A stretch of 64,000 nt of DNA from Halomonas saccharevitans (GCF_900116405.1 NZ_FPAQ01000016.1:1-64000); one strand, 5' to 3'. Numbered from the stretch's first letter, positions 1 through 9,700 are shown. Translations and numbers: made by a program. The notes: a model not told the origin generated them from the sequence alone.

Positions 1-173
1 ACCTCAAGCGCACGGTATACGCCACGGCCCAGGTCACCACCCTGCGCCTGAAGTTGCTGAAGATCGGTGGCGTGGTGATCCGCAATACCCGGCGCGTCCG
101 GCTGATGCTGAGTAGCCACTACCCCGACCAAGACCTCTTCCTCAAGCTGATCAAGAAACTGGTGCCGGGATGA
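1..173 (+). CDS. IS1380-like transposase, C-terminal fragment (cut by window edge)
   Basis: The reading frame is open from base 3 to a TGA at 171-173 and gives about 56 residues. The basic, Leu-rich segment reading TLRLKLLKIGGVVIRNTRR followed by a short RLML-SSHYP tail resembles the extreme C-terminus of IS1380-type DDE transposases. Only this tail is visible, so catalytic residues, terminal repeats and intactness cannot be judged. It points toward tnsD, with about 124 bp between them, and lies inside the Tn7-type transposon, so it is either cargo or a later insertion. The family call rests on pattern recognition of one short motif and could be another IS4-superfamily element. Confidence 0.55.
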   Translation, partial: LKRTVYATAQVTTLRLKLLKIGGVVIRNTRRVRLMLSSHYPDQDLFLKLIKKLVPG

Positions 174-297
174 CCGGCAGGGTGCTGTCCCCGGCACGAG
201 ATAAACAATGGGGGTAGGGGGCAGTGCGTCTTGAAGGCGGGAAATCGATCAAAAAGTGAGCGATTCTCGCGCCATCCAGCATGAAGAGCTGGCCTGC

Positions 298-1821
298 TCA
301 CCCGCCAGGCCAAACTCGCGATACTGATGCAATATTCAGGCTAGCCAGTTCGGTCGTACGCGATGGCTGCAATCCACACAAGCGCTTCAATTCCCATTTC
401 TTCCGTGTCCTGCCTGCCAAGGCGTCGTTGATGAGTGCCTTGGTTAGTCTCCTCACTTGGTACTCACTCAAAATCTCAGAATACTTATCCAAGAAGGCCC
501 TGCAGAGTGGCAGTCGATGGAGGTTATTCGATACCGAAGCGGAATGGGGGAGCTGACTGAGGAACCAAGCCTGGCTTCGCCTGGGGGCAGACAGGTTTTC
601 TCCACTCTCTGTCTCAATACGGATCAAACGCCTGACCAGTTGCCGATCTCGCCTAGACCAATCGATCTGACGATGGTTGCCATGCTTAACTTTCCTAACG
701 GCATTCGTAGACATCAGCCACTGACGGTCGTGGCGGTATAGCCAGAAATAGAGAGCTTGACTACCTTGATCCCTCGCCCGTTTCGTTCCCCCAGCCTTGC
801 ACAGCGCCTTGAGCCACTTTTCCCTCTGCCGAAAAAGCTGCGAATCGGTATGTGCAGTGACTGGAGCCGCCCTGCTTCTCACCTTGTCTTCATCGGGAAA
901 CTGAGCCACTTCCACCAAAAGGGATCCGGCATCTTGCCCCTGCTTGAAGCAGGTCCATACAGTGAGATGCTGGAGGAAACTGAAGGACTTGCGATGTTTG
1001 CGGAACATGGCAACGAACCAGTAGGGCGCTTCCGAGACCAACACCTCATTGGAAGCCAACCAGTTACTGGAATGGCTGGACAGCACCCGTCGCCAAAGGA
1101 TGTCGAAACGAATGTGGTGGCCCTTTGTCGCTCCTTGCTCAACAGCCAGGTTGTAATAGAAACGGCTCCACTGGCGAAAAGTTGGCGACGGGGCATTGGG
1201 GGACGACAGTAACTGGCGAACGCCTCTAGTAATCAGCAGATCGCTTGCGTCCGCCGGAGCCGGTAGCCCTCTGTGCGGGCAGTTCCAGGGGGAGGCGGCT
1301 TGGAAATCGTATCGCGACCTACGTCTAAAGGGCACGCTGGAACCCAACAAGCGACACAGGTGCTCGAGACAAGCATTTGCCCCGATGACTTGCCACTCGC
1401 GGCGCCAATAGTATTCCCCATGCCGAGCGTGCATCTCGGCTAGGCAGATGGGACAGTATCGCAGCCAAGGAGGCCATTTCACCGTGGCCGTGGTGATCCC
1501 CGAAAGGCCCAAGGTACCGGGCTGACCCTCACCGATTATAGCTGCCTCTAGGCGGTTCCGGCGCTCTAGGGGCATGAAAGGTGCATACAGCGGGAATAGC
1601 GTATGACGACGCACCAAAAGTGCAGCGTCCAGGCCCAATGGCCTACCAACGTTCATTACCAGCTTCCCTAAGTGGCTTGGCAGATCTGTGGTAGCAGCCA
1701 CCCAAGGGTCCGAAAAATGCTGCCTTAACAACTCCTTTTGGCTGTCCAAGCCCAAGTGGACCCGGCAACGAGCCAAGGCACTGTAGAGTAGTTCATCCTG
1801 ATGCAGCATGGGGAAGTACAT
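298..1821 (-). CDS. tnsD: TnsD/TniQ-family target selector
   Basis: Sequence-specific target selector that in Tn7 binds the 3' end of glmS and recruits TnsC and the TnsAB transposase. It is 507 residues, about the length of Tn7 TnsD. The N-terminus (MYFPMLHQDELLYS) matches the TniQ family start, and the CCCH zinc finger is present: C123, C126, C151 and H154, spaced as in TnsD. The start at 1821 is chosen because its ATG overlaps the tnsC stop by one base (TGATG); a slightly longer upstream start would precede the family N-terminus. Insertion at glmS shows that the targeting pathway worked. No frameshift or truncation is seen. Confidence 0.93.
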   Translation of the reverse strand: MYFPMLHQDELLYSALARCRVHLGLDSQKELLRQHFSDPWVAATTDLPSHLGKLVMNVGRPLGLDAALLVRRHTLFPLYAPFMPLERRNRLEAAIIGEGQPGTLGLSGITTATVKWPPWLRYCPICLAEMHARHGEYYWRREWQVIGANACLEHLCRLLGSSVPFRRRSRYDFQAASPWNCPHRGLPAPADASDLLITRGVRQLLSSPNAPSPTFRQWSRFYYNLAVEQGATKGHHIRFDILWRRVLSSHSSNWLASNEVLVSEAPYWFVAMFRKHRKSFSFLQHLTVWTCFKQGQDAGSLLVEVAQFPDEDKVRSRAAPVTAHTDSQLFRQREKWLKALCKAGGTKRARDQGSQALYFWLYRHDRQWLMSTNAVRKVKHGNHRQIDWSRRDRQLVRRLIRIETESGENLSAPRRSQAWFLSQLPHSASVSNNLHRLPLCRAFLDKYSEILSEYQVRRLTKALINDALAGRTRKKWELKRLCGLQPSRTTELASLNIASVSRVWPGG

Positions 1822-3437
1822 CAGCCCGCTTCCCCCCAAAGGCTACCAAGGTCAAACACCATCCCTTGATCCTTGAGCCGCCGGTAGGCTTGGCTCTCTG
1901 GACCCGAGACGTGAATCCGGCGTAGATCCTCTTGGGGCAGGGATTTCCACTCGGCCCGTTTCACCCTGCTAGCCTTGGGTTGCTCGGGCTTCGTCCCGGA
2001 CATATAGGCGGTTACCTTATGGACCAGGGCGGCCAATGGTAGGTCAGGGTGACTGGATAGAATCTCGTCGGCCATCGGTATCGCGATGTCTTCCGGGATC
2101 TCCATCTGATTCAGCAGGTCAAGCAGACGCTTGGCCTTGTCATCTTTCACCCTTGGCGCTGCCTTGGTTTCCGGCAGCTTTTCCTGCACTGATGCCGCCA
2201 TAGCAAGCATTCTCGTCTCGATCTCCGGCATCTGCAGATCGTCGTACTGAGCAATGAGTTCCGGTCGGTTGCTCCTCAAGGCGGCCAGCATGGGATGCAC
2301 CGGCTTCAATTCGTCCTCGTAGACCTTGCGAAGCAGAGCCGAAGTGATGCACTCATCACCGGTGGCGATAGCACGGATCTGAGCCAAGACAAACAACTTC
2401 ACGACGATATCCATCACGCCCTGAGTGAGGTCGTACATCGTTGTTTCGAGCTCGTCATCCAAGGGACGAGCATTGCGTAGCCACTGGTATTGCCAGAGGC
2501 GTTTCATCAGCTTGCTCCACTGCTTGTCCCTGGGTAGCCTGTCCCAGAAGAGGCTGCCCATGCCTGAGACTCGCCGTGCAGCCCGGAAAGTCCGTTGAAA
2601 GAATTTCCTGGCTCTATGGGTACCCACCTGAATCACCGGCACCCCGATGGTGTTCACCAGGGACACAAAGAAATTGTGCATCTTCTCTGCACCGCCGGAT
2701 CTTGCTTCGTTAAGATTCTGTACTTCATCTATAATAAGAACGCCGAGGGCATGCAGGTTGGCTACTTGGCACATACTTGCCAACAATCGCTTGGTACCGA
2801 GCTTCTTGCGTCCGTGACTGCGGCTATAGTCGGTATACAGTACCTTATCGACTTGGTTGAAGAAGCTCAGGCATAGCTCATCCAGGTCGCCGTCAATGGG
2901 GCAGTCAACCTTGAGGTAGGTTAACTGGGTGACACCGTGATCAGGATGATAGATCGCCTGCGGATACATGCCGAGGATCCGCTCGAGTGTTCGGCTCTTG
3001 CCGCACCCCGAGCATCCAAAGAGGGACAGGCTGTTAGCCGTGGATACGACGCCTTCGAAAGCTCGCGCCTCCAGGTCCTCCGTCATCACCCTTTGGAAAC
3101 CATTCTGTAAGTGCGCATACAAGGAACCGTTAGCCGGGTTCCGGCCCAAGTAGCCTTGCCGAATCAACAAGGAGATCTTGGCTTCCAGTTGCAAGTGGTG
3201 ACCCAAGGGTTGGAAGAAGGAGTGAAGAAGCCTGGCGATGGCGTGAACCCTCAGCCTGCCGTCCAAGTTGAGTTCCTGCTCGTCATAGCGAGGTTTGAGC
3301 TGCAACCCAGATACCAACTGCGCTAATGGCATCACTGGAGGGAGGGCGCAAATCAAGGGGTTGTCCCGGTATTCCACGAGACCAGGATCCTGGTAACTCG
3401 CTTCGGGGATCTGCCCCTGAGTTGACGACTCACTCAT
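1821..3437 (-). CDS. tnsC: TnsC AAA+ ATPase, transposition regulator
   Basis: ATP-dependent matchmaker that links the target-bound selector to TnsAB and provides target immunity. The protein is 538 residues (Tn7 TnsC is about 555). Walker A is GCSGCGKS at residues 141-148 and Walker B is LGVLIIDE at about 231-238. The start at 3437 has GGGGAGG six bases upstream and overlaps the tnsB 3' end by eight bases; a TTG or ATG farther upstream lacks ribosome-binding-site spacing. The gene is coupled to tnsB upstream and tnsD downstream, so the three are probably one transcript from the right end. Confidence 0.94.
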   Translation of the reverse strand: MSESSTQGQIPEASYQDPGLVEYRDNPLICALPPVMPLAQLVSGLQLKPRYDEQELNLDGRLRVHAIARLLHSFFQPLGHHLQLEAKISLLIRQGYLGRNPANGSLYAHLQNGFQRVMTEDLEARAFEGVVSTANSLSLFGCSGCGKSRTLERILGMYPQAIYHPDHGVTQLTYLKVDCPIDGDLDELCLSFFNQVDKVLYTDYSRSHGRKKLGTKRLLASMCQVANLHALGVLIIDEVQNLNEARSGGAEKMHNFFVSLVNTIGVPVIQVGTHRARKFFQRTFRAARRVSGMGSLFWDRLPRDKQWSKLMKRLWQYQWLRNARPLDDELETTMYDLTQGVMDIVVKLFVLAQIRAIATGDECITSALLRKVYEDELKPVHPMLAALRSNRPELIAQYDDLQMPEIETRMLAMAASVQEKLPETKAAPRVKDDKAKRLLDLLNQMEIPEDIAIPMADEILSSHPDLPLAALVHKVTAYMSGTKPEQPKASRVKRAEWKSLPQEDLRRIHVSGPESQAYRRLKDQGMVFDLGSLWGEAG

Positions 3438-5517
3438 CTCCATCCTCCCCAAACAGCAGATCCGTCATGTCGGGATAGGCATAGTCATCTTCACTCTCGC
3501 CGTGGATGCGCACGACCTCAGCCGGGGTCTGCCGCTCCGGCTTGGCGGGCCTGAAGGCGGTGGTGTGACGCTCAATCTGCTTTTCTTCCTGCTTGTTCTT
3601 CCTCACCTGTGCGCCCAGGTCCTGTCTGACGATACCTGAACGGACGGGGCTGCTCTGTTCCGCCTCGTCGGCAATGGATTCGATCGTCTCCAGCAGCTTG
3701 CCTTTTTCCTTCATTGCCTCCATGGCGGCGTTGGCATCACTCCTACGCTCAGCCTGGGATAACAACCAAACGTCCCAGAAGGTCATACCCCTGAAACGCC
3801 GACTGCGATCAGCAAGGTCGCAAACCCAGTATTCCTTGAGGTTGCTGGACGGCCGGATGTAAATATGATCGGCACTACGTGGATCGTAGGCCACCAATAT
3901 CTTCTGCGGTCTGCGACCTTGACCCCGGTGGAACCACCCTGCCTTCAGCGCCTCCTGGCACGTGTAGAAGCAGCCGAAGATCCTGATCCCAAGGTCCGAT
4001 ACGGTGGCCTGTTCGTGGGGCAGCAAATTGATGCGGACCAAGTTCTCTGGTGCCGTGCGCAACCGCCCAGTCAGGTTAGCCAGTCCCCAGTTCCATAGCT
4101 TCACAGGTATGGCCGGCAGACTTGCAGGCATGCCGATGGTCCTGTCGTATTTGCTCAGGGTATGGAAGTTGTTGTGCCAAAGAACACCAGCGATGATGGT
4201 CTTGGTGAACTCGGCCAGCGTCAGGCTGGCATCTAGCCTGTAGTCACGCCCGCCACGCTTACGGCTGGTGGTTCCTTCGACCACACCACTGACGTAAGGC
4301 TTAAACCGATCCTGAGCCGTCCTGAAATAGCGCTCTACTATGCCCTTGGCATCCCCGCGCCGAGCTGACGCATTTTCTATACGTACACCGAATGCTTGGG
4401 AAAATGCCTCGACCTTGGTGCCGTTCAATTCACCTTTATCGGCCAGCACCACGTCAGGTAAACCCTGCACTGGCCAATCATCGGCATCGATGTCCAATCC
4501 ATATTGGCGACAGTAAATCACCTTGTCCAACACGGTATTCGCCAAGGCCACCATGGCGCTGACCCAGGATGGCCCCTCGAAACCGACGTACATGCCGGTC
4601 ACCATGCGGCTGAACACGTCCACCACCATGTACACGACCGGTCTGCCAACGATCAGGCTACGGTCATGCTCGGACACCAGGTAGATGTCAGCTATGGTGG
4701 CATCTATTTGGTAACGATAGCCTGGTCCCAGCGTCTCGGTCGTCGAGGTGCTCGTCAGGGGACGAACGTCCTTGGCGAAATCGACAGCGGAAGTGCGACG
4801 CTCCAATGTGTCGAAAAAGTGGTATTCGCGCTTGTAGAAATAGCGGAATTGTTCCAGCGTTGGCAATTCTTTCGCCGGCAGGTCGGGCCGGATGGCGCCG
4901 ACCAAGTTCAAGCCGGCGGCGTAGGCATCGGTGACCGACGGATGCTTTTCCTTGAGCAGCCGCTCTTCAATAACTCGTCGGAAGATACGCTCAATGTCGG
5001 GAGTGATGTTGCTTCCCCGTCCATCCCGAATGATACGTGGTCTTCCTAGCTTGACGTGGCCCGGTTTGCGGCGTTTACCCCGTCCCCCGGAATTGACATA
5101 GTCCGGCAATAAGGCATTCTTGCACATTCCGCGCTGCCAGTAACGCCTCAAAAGCCTGTACACCGTCTGCTTGGTGACACCGTTGCGCTGCATGATGGTC
5201 GTGACGATTCGCCCCCTGGACTGGCGCGTGAATAGACCGGTATCCATCACTGCCTCGGTAATGATGGCCCAGGCGGCATCGCGCTTCTGCCGGTCAACGG
5301 AGCCTTCTTCTACTTCCCGTAACGTTCTGTCCAGGAAGGGATCATCTATTCGCTGAATGGCCCCATCCATGAGCAACCGTTCCAAGTCGGTGACTGGAAT
5401 TGAAGCTGGTAGGGCAGTGGTCGAATCGATGTCGATCCAAATCGCCAGCTTCGCATCACACCAGAGCAAGCGCCTTCGATGTTCATCAATTCGAAAAACC
5501 TGATTAACGGGAAGCAC
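3430..5517 (-). CDS. tnsB: TnsB DDE transposase
   Basis: Retroviral-integrase-fold transposase that binds the repeats at the transposon ends, cuts the 3' strands and joins them to the target. From a GTG start at 5517 the protein has 695 residues; the ribosome-binding site AGGAGGT lies at 5523-5529, five bases upstream, and the start falls within the last codons of tnsA. The acidic triad is D272 (in YQIDATIAD), D360 (in LADKGEL) and E395 (in GIVERY), one residue off the Tn7 numbering D273, D361, E396. An upstream ATG at 5556 would give a longer overlap with tnsA and has no such site. All catalytic residues are intact. Confidence 0.95.
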   Translation of the reverse strand: MLPVNQVFRIDEHRRRLLWCDAKLAIWIDIDSTTALPASIPVTDLERLLMDGAIQRIDDPFLDRTLREVEEGSVDRQKRDAAWAIITEAVMDTGLFTRQSRGRIVTTIMQRNGVTKQTVYRLLRRYWQRGMCKNALLPDYVNSGGRGKRRKPGHVKLGRPRIIRDGRGSNITPDIERIFRRVIEERLLKEKHPSVTDAYAAGLNLVGAIRPDLPAKELPTLEQFRYFYKREYHFFDTLERRTSAVDFAKDVRPLTSTSTTETLGPGYRYQIDATIADIYLVSEHDRSLIVGRPVVYMVVDVFSRMVTGMYVGFEGPSWVSAMVALANTVLDKVIYCRQYGLDIDADDWPVQGLPDVVLADKGELNGTKVEAFSQAFGVRIENASARRGDAKGIVERYFRTAQDRFKPYVSGVVEGTTSRKRGGRDYRLDASLTLAEFTKTIIAGVLWHNNFHTLSKYDRTIGMPASLPAIPVKLWNWGLANLTGRLRTAPENLVRINLLPHEQATVSDLGIRIFGCFYTCQEALKAGWFHRGQGRRPQKILVAYDPRSADHIYIRPSSNLKEYWVCDLADRSRRFRGMTFWDVWLLSQAERRSDANAAMEAMKEKGKLLETIESIADEAEQSSPVRSGIVRQDLGAQVRKNKQEEKQIERHTTAFRPAKPERQTPAEVVRIHGESEDDYAYPDMTDLLFGEDGDE

Positions 5518-6331
5518 GAAGTACCTCCTGCCGTTGGCTTTGGAGGGTGATGGCAATATCTACTGGCTTAAGCACCCTATACGGCTTGTTGATATCGAAA
5601 AGGAAATAGTGCTGCGCCAACAACTGACGAAGCCAATAGAGCGCTTGACCAGGTTCCAGCCCGTAGGCCATATCCAAACCTTGGGCGATGGTCGTAAGCG
5701 TCCTGCCGGGATCGCGCTGGAACTCGTGAAGATACAATTTTTGGTAGTTATCGAGCTCGTCCAGGGAGAGCTCATTTTCAGATTGGGCAGGATAAAGCCA
5801 TTGGATGTTAGCGAATGCCGTCTTGGAGACTTCCCTTTCGGTGACTATGGCCCAAGGAATTCCCTTCTCAGCCCAGTACCGCCTCTCGAGTTCCAGCCTC
5901 TCGACGACCTCTGACTTCTCGAGATCGCTGCTGTACTTGGCCTGGATGGCCATAGCCGGCCTCGCGGAATCATCAAAATCGACCAGGAAGTCGCTGCTCA
6001 GTACCTGTGGAGTGCCCTTGAACCTTGCATGAGGTAGGCCGGCTTCTTCGGCGATCCGGACCGTGTCCTCAACCCGCAAGGGAAACTGTTCTCGGACGTC
6101 GACGACCTTGGGCGACCAGTCCAACGACAGGAAGACCGCAAGCTCAAGATCAGATAAGAGATGATGCATCCGCTGGCACTTGTTGCCGAACAGGCGATGT
6201 GAGCGCCCCAGCGAGGAAACGTCCCGGGTATAGATGAATGGCTTGTAGTCAGGGCCGCGGCCTTGGCCACGCCCCTCTTTCAGTCGCTTGTCGATTTGCG
6301 CCTGATTGAGTCCCTTGAATGTTCCAGCCAT
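5504..6331 (-). CDS. tnsA: TnsA endonuclease, 5'-strand cleavage subunit
   Basis: Restriction-endonuclease-like partner of TnsB that cuts the 5' strands of the ends, making transposition cut-and-paste rather than replicative. It is 275 residues (Tn7 TnsA is 273). The catalytic positions E63 (in LSDLE), D114 (in SSDF), Q130 and K132 (in AIQAK) fall at the same numbers as in Tn7 TnsA. The ATG at 6331 starts the family-typical N-terminus leading to KEGRGQG; extending farther upstream would use a TTG and run into the TnsB-binding repeats. The first gene of the tns operon, with its promoter presumably inside the right end, so TnsB binding may repress it; that is inference. Confidence 0.95.
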   Translation of the reverse strand: MAGTFKGLNQAQIDKRLKEGRGQGRGPDYKPFIYTRDVSSLGRSHRLFGNKCQRMHHLLSDLELAVFLSLDWSPKVVDVREQFPLRVEDTVRIAEEAGLPHARFKGTPQVLSSDFLVDFDDSARPAMAIQAKYSSDLEKSEVVERLELERRYWAEKGIPWAIVTEREVSKTAFANIQWLYPAQSENELSLDELDNYQKLYLHEFQRDPGRTLTTIAQGLDMAYGLEPGQALYWLRQLLAQHYFLFDINKPYRVLKPVDIAITLQSQRQEVLRASR

Positions 6332-6383
6332 AAAAAAGCCAGCGCCTTGTGTTCTTGAGTCCAACATAGCCGACACCGGCTTA

Positions 6384-6449
6384 GAATGACACTTTATTCT
6401 CAAGGATGATACTTTATTTTTAAGGATGACACTTTATTTTCCTCCCACA
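6384..6449. repeat. Transposon right end with three TnsB-type binding repeats
   Basis: Three direct copies of a motif close to GGATGACACTTTATTTT begin at 6384, 6404 and 6424, exactly 20 bp apart, followed by the terminus CCTCCCACA at 6441-6449 (TGTGGGAGG read inward). Tn7 ends begin TGTGGGCGG and carry 22-bp TnsB sites with an AATAAAGT-like core, which on this strand reads ACTTTATT. No fourth copy is seen between 6332 and 6383. The repeats also span the likely tnsA promoter. Confidence 0.9.
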
Positions 6450-6510
6450 GGAACAGGCGCGGCGGTGGCACGCTCACTCCACGGTGACGGACTTGGCGAG
6501 GTTACGCGGC
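6450..6510 (-). other. attTn7-type attachment site at the 3' end of glmS
   Basis: The transposon end at 6449 is 24 bp from the glmS stop codon (6474-6476). The last glmS codons read LAKSVTVE, the conserved stretch that TnsD recognises in Tn7. The five bases 6450-6454 (GGAAC) are the expected right-hand copy of the 5-bp target duplication; the other copy would be beyond base 1, so the duplication itself is not observed. Confidence 0.8.
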
Positions 6511-8309
6511 TGATCCACGTCGGTGCCCTTGAGCACCGCCACGTGATAGCTGAGTAGCTGCAGCGGCACGGTGTAGAGGATCGGCGCCAGCGCCTCATGC
6601 ACGCCGGGCAGATGCAGTACCTGCACGCCCTCCTCCTCGACCAGTCCCACCTCGGCATCGGCGAAGACGAACAGCTCGCCGCCCCGGGCCCGCACCTCCT
6701 GGAGGTTGGACTTGAGCTTGTCGAGCAGGTCATCGTTGGGCGCCACCGAGATGACCGGCATCTCGCTGTCGACCAGCGCCAGGGGGCCGTGCTTGAGCTC
6801 GCCCGCCGGGTAGGCCTCGGCATGGATGTAGGAGATCTCCTTGAGCTTCAGCGCCCCCTCCAGCGCGATGGGGAAGTGGGCCCCGCGCCCCAGGAAGAGC
6901 GCGTGCTGCTTCTCGGCGAAGGCCGTGGCGAGCACCTCGATGGCCGGATCCAGCGCCAGCACCCGCGCCACCAGGCCCGGCAGGCCGCGCAGCGCCTCGA
7001 CCAGGCTCGCCTGCTCGGAGGCCGCGAGGCCCTTGACCCTACCCAGCGCCAGAGTCAGCAGCATCAGGGCGGTGAGCTGGGTGGTGAAGGCCTTGGTGGA
7101 GGCCACGCCGATCTCGGGGCCGGCCCGGGTCATCAGGGTCAGGTCCGACTCACGCACCAGGGAGCTGCCCGGCACGTTGCAGATCGCCAGGCTGCCCAGG
7201 TAGCCACGCTCCTTGGCGAAGCGCAGCGCCGCCAGGGTGTCGGCCGTCTCGCCGGACTGGGAGAGCGTCACGAACAGCGTGTCCTCGGGCACCACCACCT
7301 GGCGATAGCGGTACTCCGAGGCGACCTCCACCTGGACCGGCACTCCGGTGTAACGCTCCAGCCAGTAGCGGGCCACCATGCCGGCGTGATAGCTGGTGCC
7401 GCAGGCCACGACATGGATCTGCTTGACCCGCCCAAACAGCGCCTCGGCCTCGGGACCGAAGCTCTCCACCAGCGCCGAGCGCTCGCCCAGTCGTCCTTCC
7501 AGGGCCGCAGCGATCACCGTCGGCTGTTCATGGATCTCCTTGAGCATGAAGTGGCGGTAGTCGCCCTTGCTGGCCGCGCCGTCGCCGTGCTCGAAGACCT
7601 GTACCTCGCGCTCGACCGCGCGTCCCTCGGCATCGACCACCTCGATCACGCCACCTTGAGAGAGGCGCACCGCGTCGCCCTCCTGCAGGTAGAGGAAACG
7701 GTCGGTGACCTGCAGCAGCGCCAGCGGGTCGGAGGCGAGGAAGGCCTCGTCGATGCCCACGCCCACCACCAGCGGACTGCCCTTGCGAGCCCCGATGATC
7801 ACGTCAGGCTCGTCGGCATGAATCACGCCCAGGGCGTAGGCGCCGTCGAGATGGGCCAGCACGCCGCGCACGGCGGTGAGCAGGTCGCCGACGCGGCGGC
7901 TTTCGCGCTCCAGCAGATGGGCGATCACCTCGGTATCGGTCTCCGAGGTGAAGGCGTAGCCCTCGGCCTCGAGCTCGCGACGCAGGGCCTCGTGGTTTTC
8001 GATGATGCCGTTATGCACCACCGCCAAGCGCTCGCCGGACTGGTGAGGGTGGGCATTCGCCTCGCTGGGGCGACCGTGGGTCGCCCAGCGGGTATGGGCG
8101 ATGCCGCTGCGCCCCGGCAGCGGCTCGGGCACCAAGCGCTCCTCAAGGGCGGCTACCTTGCCCAGCGCCCGCTGGCGCTGCAGGCGCCCCTCGGGCGAGC
8201 GCACCGTCATCCCGGCCGAGTCATAGCCGCGGTACTCCAGGCGCTTCAAGCCCTCCAGCAGGATGCCCTGGACGTTGCGCTCGGCAACGGCGCCGACGAT
8301 TCCACACAT
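6474..8309 (-). CDS. glmS: Glutamine-fructose-6-phosphate aminotransferase (isomerizing)
   Basis: Makes glucosamine-6-phosphate from fructose-6-phosphate and glutamine, the first step toward UDP-GlcNAc for peptidoglycan and lipid A. The protein is 611 residues (E. coli 609). The start at 8309 is fixed by chemistry: the N-terminal cysteine nucleophile of MCGIVGA must follow the initiator Met, and a GAGGAGA ribosome-binding site sits just upstream. An N-terminal class II glutaminase domain is followed by two SIS sugar-isomerase domains ([11 protein letters not shown] in the first) and the conserved tail LAKSVTVE. It lies 11 bp after glmU, probably co-transcribed. Its 3' end is the transposon attachment site but the coding sequence is intact. 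Confidence 0.98.
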   Translation of the reverse strand: MCGIVGAVAERNVQGILLEGLKRLEYRGYDSAGMTVRSPEGRLQRQRALGKVAALEERLVPEPLPGRSGIAHTRWATHGRPSEANAHPHQSGERLAVVHNGIIENHEALRRELEAEGYAFTSETDTEVIAHLLERESRRVGDLLTAVRGVLAHLDGAYALGVIHADEPDVIIGARKGSPLVVGVGIDEAFLASDPLALLQVTDRFLYLQEGDAVRLSQGGVIEVVDAEGRAVEREVQVFEHGDGAASKGDYRHFMLKEIHEQPTVIAAALEGRLGERSALVESFGPEAEALFGRVKQIHVVACGTSYHAGMVARYWLERYTGVPVQVEVASEYRYRQVVVPEDTLFVTLSQSGETADTLAALRFAKERGYLGSLAICNVPGSSLVRESDLTLMTRAGPEIGVASTKAFTTQLTALMLLTLALGRVKGLAASEQASLVEALRGLPGLVARVLALDPAIEVLATAFAEKQHALFLGRGAHFPIALEGALKLKEISYIHAEAYPAGELKHGPLALVDSEMPVISVAPNDDLLDKLKSNLQEVRARGGELFVFADAEVGLVEEEGVQVLHLPGVHEALAPILYTVPLQLLSYHVAVLKGTDVDQPRNLAKSVTVE

Positions 8310-8320
8310 GTGATTTCTCC

Positions 8321-9700
8321 TCAGGATTCCTGGCGCTTGGTCGGTCGCGGCCAATCGGGCTTGCTGATCTGGCGGCCGCGCGTGACCGCCAGGGCATGGT
8401 CGGGCACGTCCTTGGCGATGGTCGATCCGGCCCCCACGGTGGCGCCCCGGCCGACGATCACCGGCGCCACCAGGGCGGTGTTGGAGCCGATGAAGGCCCC
8501 GTCGTCGATCTCGGTATGGTGCTTGTTGGCGCCGTCGTAGTTGCAGGTGATGGTGCCGGCGCCGACGTTGACGTCGCGCCCCAGCCGGGCGTCGCCGACA
8601 TAGCTCAGGTGGTTGATCTTGCTGCCCTCACCCACTTCGGCGTTCTTGGTCTCGACGAAGTTGCCGACCCTGGCGCCGACCGCCAGGCGCGAGCCGGGCC
8701 GCAGCCGGGCGAAGGGCCCGACGCGGTTGTGGCCGGCCACCGCGGCGCCCTCGAGGACGCTGTGGGCCTCGATCACCGACTCGGCGCCGACGTGGCTGTC
8801 GCGAATCACGCAGTTAGGGCCGATGCGCACCCCCTCGCCGAGCTCGACGTCGCCCTCGAAGACGCAGCCCACGTCGATTTCGACATCGTGGCCGCAGGTC
8901 AGGCGCCCGCGGACGTCGAGGCGCGCCGGGTCGGCGAGCGCCACGCCCTGCTCCATCAGCCGCTCGGCGATGTCGTGCTGGAGGGCACGCTCCAGGCGGG
9001 CCATCTGGGCGCGATTATTGACGCCCTCGACCTCCTGGGCGCGCGCCGGCTGGACGGTGGCGATCCGCACGCCCTCGGCGGCGGCCATGGCGATGACGTC
9101 GGTGAGGTAGTACTCGCCCTGGGCGTTGTCGGCGGAGAGGCTCGGCAGCCAGCGACGCAGCTGGGTGGCGGTCATGGCCATGATGCCGGTGTTGCACTCG
9201 CGCACGGCCCGCTCGGCCTCGGAGGCGTCCTTGTGCTCAACGATGGCCACCACCTCGCCCTCCGCGTTGCGCAGGATGCGCCCGTAGCCGGTCGGATCGT
9301 CCAGGGTGACGGTGAGCAGGCCCAGGTGCTGCTCGTCGACCCGCGCCAGCAGTTCGACCAGCGTCTCGCGGCGGATCAGCGGCACGTCGCCGTAGAGCAC
9401 CAGCACCTTGCCCTCGCCGAGGCCGTCTAGGGCCTGGGCCACGGCATGGCCGGTGCCCTTCTGCTCGGCCTGCAGGGCGAAGCGCAGGCGACCCTCGGTC
9501 GGCGCCTCGGCCAGGGCCTCGCGCACGTGCTCTGCGCCGTGACCGACCACCACGTGGGTGCGCTCGGCGGCGAGTCCCTCGGCGGTATCGATCACGTGTC
9601 GCACCATCGGCTTGCCAGCCAGGCGGTGCAGTACCTTGGGCAGGGTCGAGCGCATCCGGGTCCCCTGCCCGGCTGCCAGTATCACCACGTCGAGCGTCAT
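8321..9700 (-). CDS. glmU: Bifunctional UDP-GlcNAc pyrophosphorylase / GlcN-1-P acetyltransferase
   Basis: Catalyses the last two steps of UDP-GlcNAc synthesis: acetylation of glucosamine-1-phosphate and uridylylation. About 459 residues. The N-terminal Rossmann-like half opens with [11 protein letters not shown] and a PKVLH nucleotide-binding stretch; the C-terminal half (from about residue 250) is a left-handed beta helix of hexapeptide repeats, with the acetyltransferase active-site region around [12 protein letters not shown]. Two ATGs are adjacent at 9703 and 9700; the second has better spacing from AGGAG. It sits upstream of glmS with an 11-bp gap, the usual glmUS arrangement. Confidence 0.98.
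   Translation of the reverse strand: MTLDVVILAAGQGTRMRSTLPKVLHRLAGKPMVRHVIDTAEGLAAERTHVVVGHGAEHVREALAEAPTEGRLRFALQAEQKGTGHAVAQALDGLGEGKVLVLYGDVPLIRRETLVELLARVDEQHLGLLTVTLDDPTGYGRILRNAEGEVVAIVEHKDASEAERAVRECNTGIMAMTATQLRRWLPSLSADNAQGEYYLTDVIAMAAAEGVRIATVQPARAQEVEGVNNRAQMARLERALQHDIAERLMEQGVALADPARLDVRGRLTCGHDVEIDVGCVFEGDVELGEGVRIGPNCVIRDSHVGAESVIEAHSVLEGAAVAGHNRVGPFARLRPGSRLAVGARVGNFVETKNAEVGEGSKINHLSYVGDARLGRDVNVGAGTITCNYDGANKHHTEIDDGAFIGSNTALVAPVIVGRGATVGAGSTIAKDVPDHALAVTRGRQISKPDWPRPTKRQES

Larger units (their letters stand above)
1..6449. mobile_element. Tn7-type transposon, right (tnsA-proximal) portion
   Basis: Four overlapping minus-strand genes, tnsA, tnsB, tnsC and tnsD, are followed toward glmS by three tandem TnsB-type repeats and a terminus reading TGTGGGAGG inward from base 6449. 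The end lies 24 bp beyond the glmS stop codon, the classical attTn7 position, and tnsA is transcribed away from glmS as in Tn7. The genes look visibly less GC-rich than the chromosomal genes next to them. The opposite end and most cargo lie before base 1, so total size, cargo and the second copy of the target duplication are unknown. Confidence 0.95.

Noticed and set aside
174..297. A terminal inverted repeat marking the IS1380-like element's end
   Set aside because: No partner end is visible in the window, so any boundary drawn here would be guesswork.
5518..5556. tnsB starting at an ATG at 5556
   Set aside because: It would overlap tnsA by over 50 bp without a ribosome-binding site, whereas the GTG at 5517 has AGGAGGT five bases upstream and restores the Tn7 length and triad numbering.
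6384..6443. CRISPR-like direct repeats by tnsA
   Set aside because: Three copies at exact 20-bp spacing with no unique spacers, next to the transposon terminus; these are TnsB-type sites.
6597..8540. Long open frame on the plus strand, opposite glmS and the glmU 3' end (about 647 residues)
   Set aside because: Low-complexity, His/Gln/Gly/Arg-rich translation typical of the antisense frame of a GC-rich gene; glmS on the other strand is certain.
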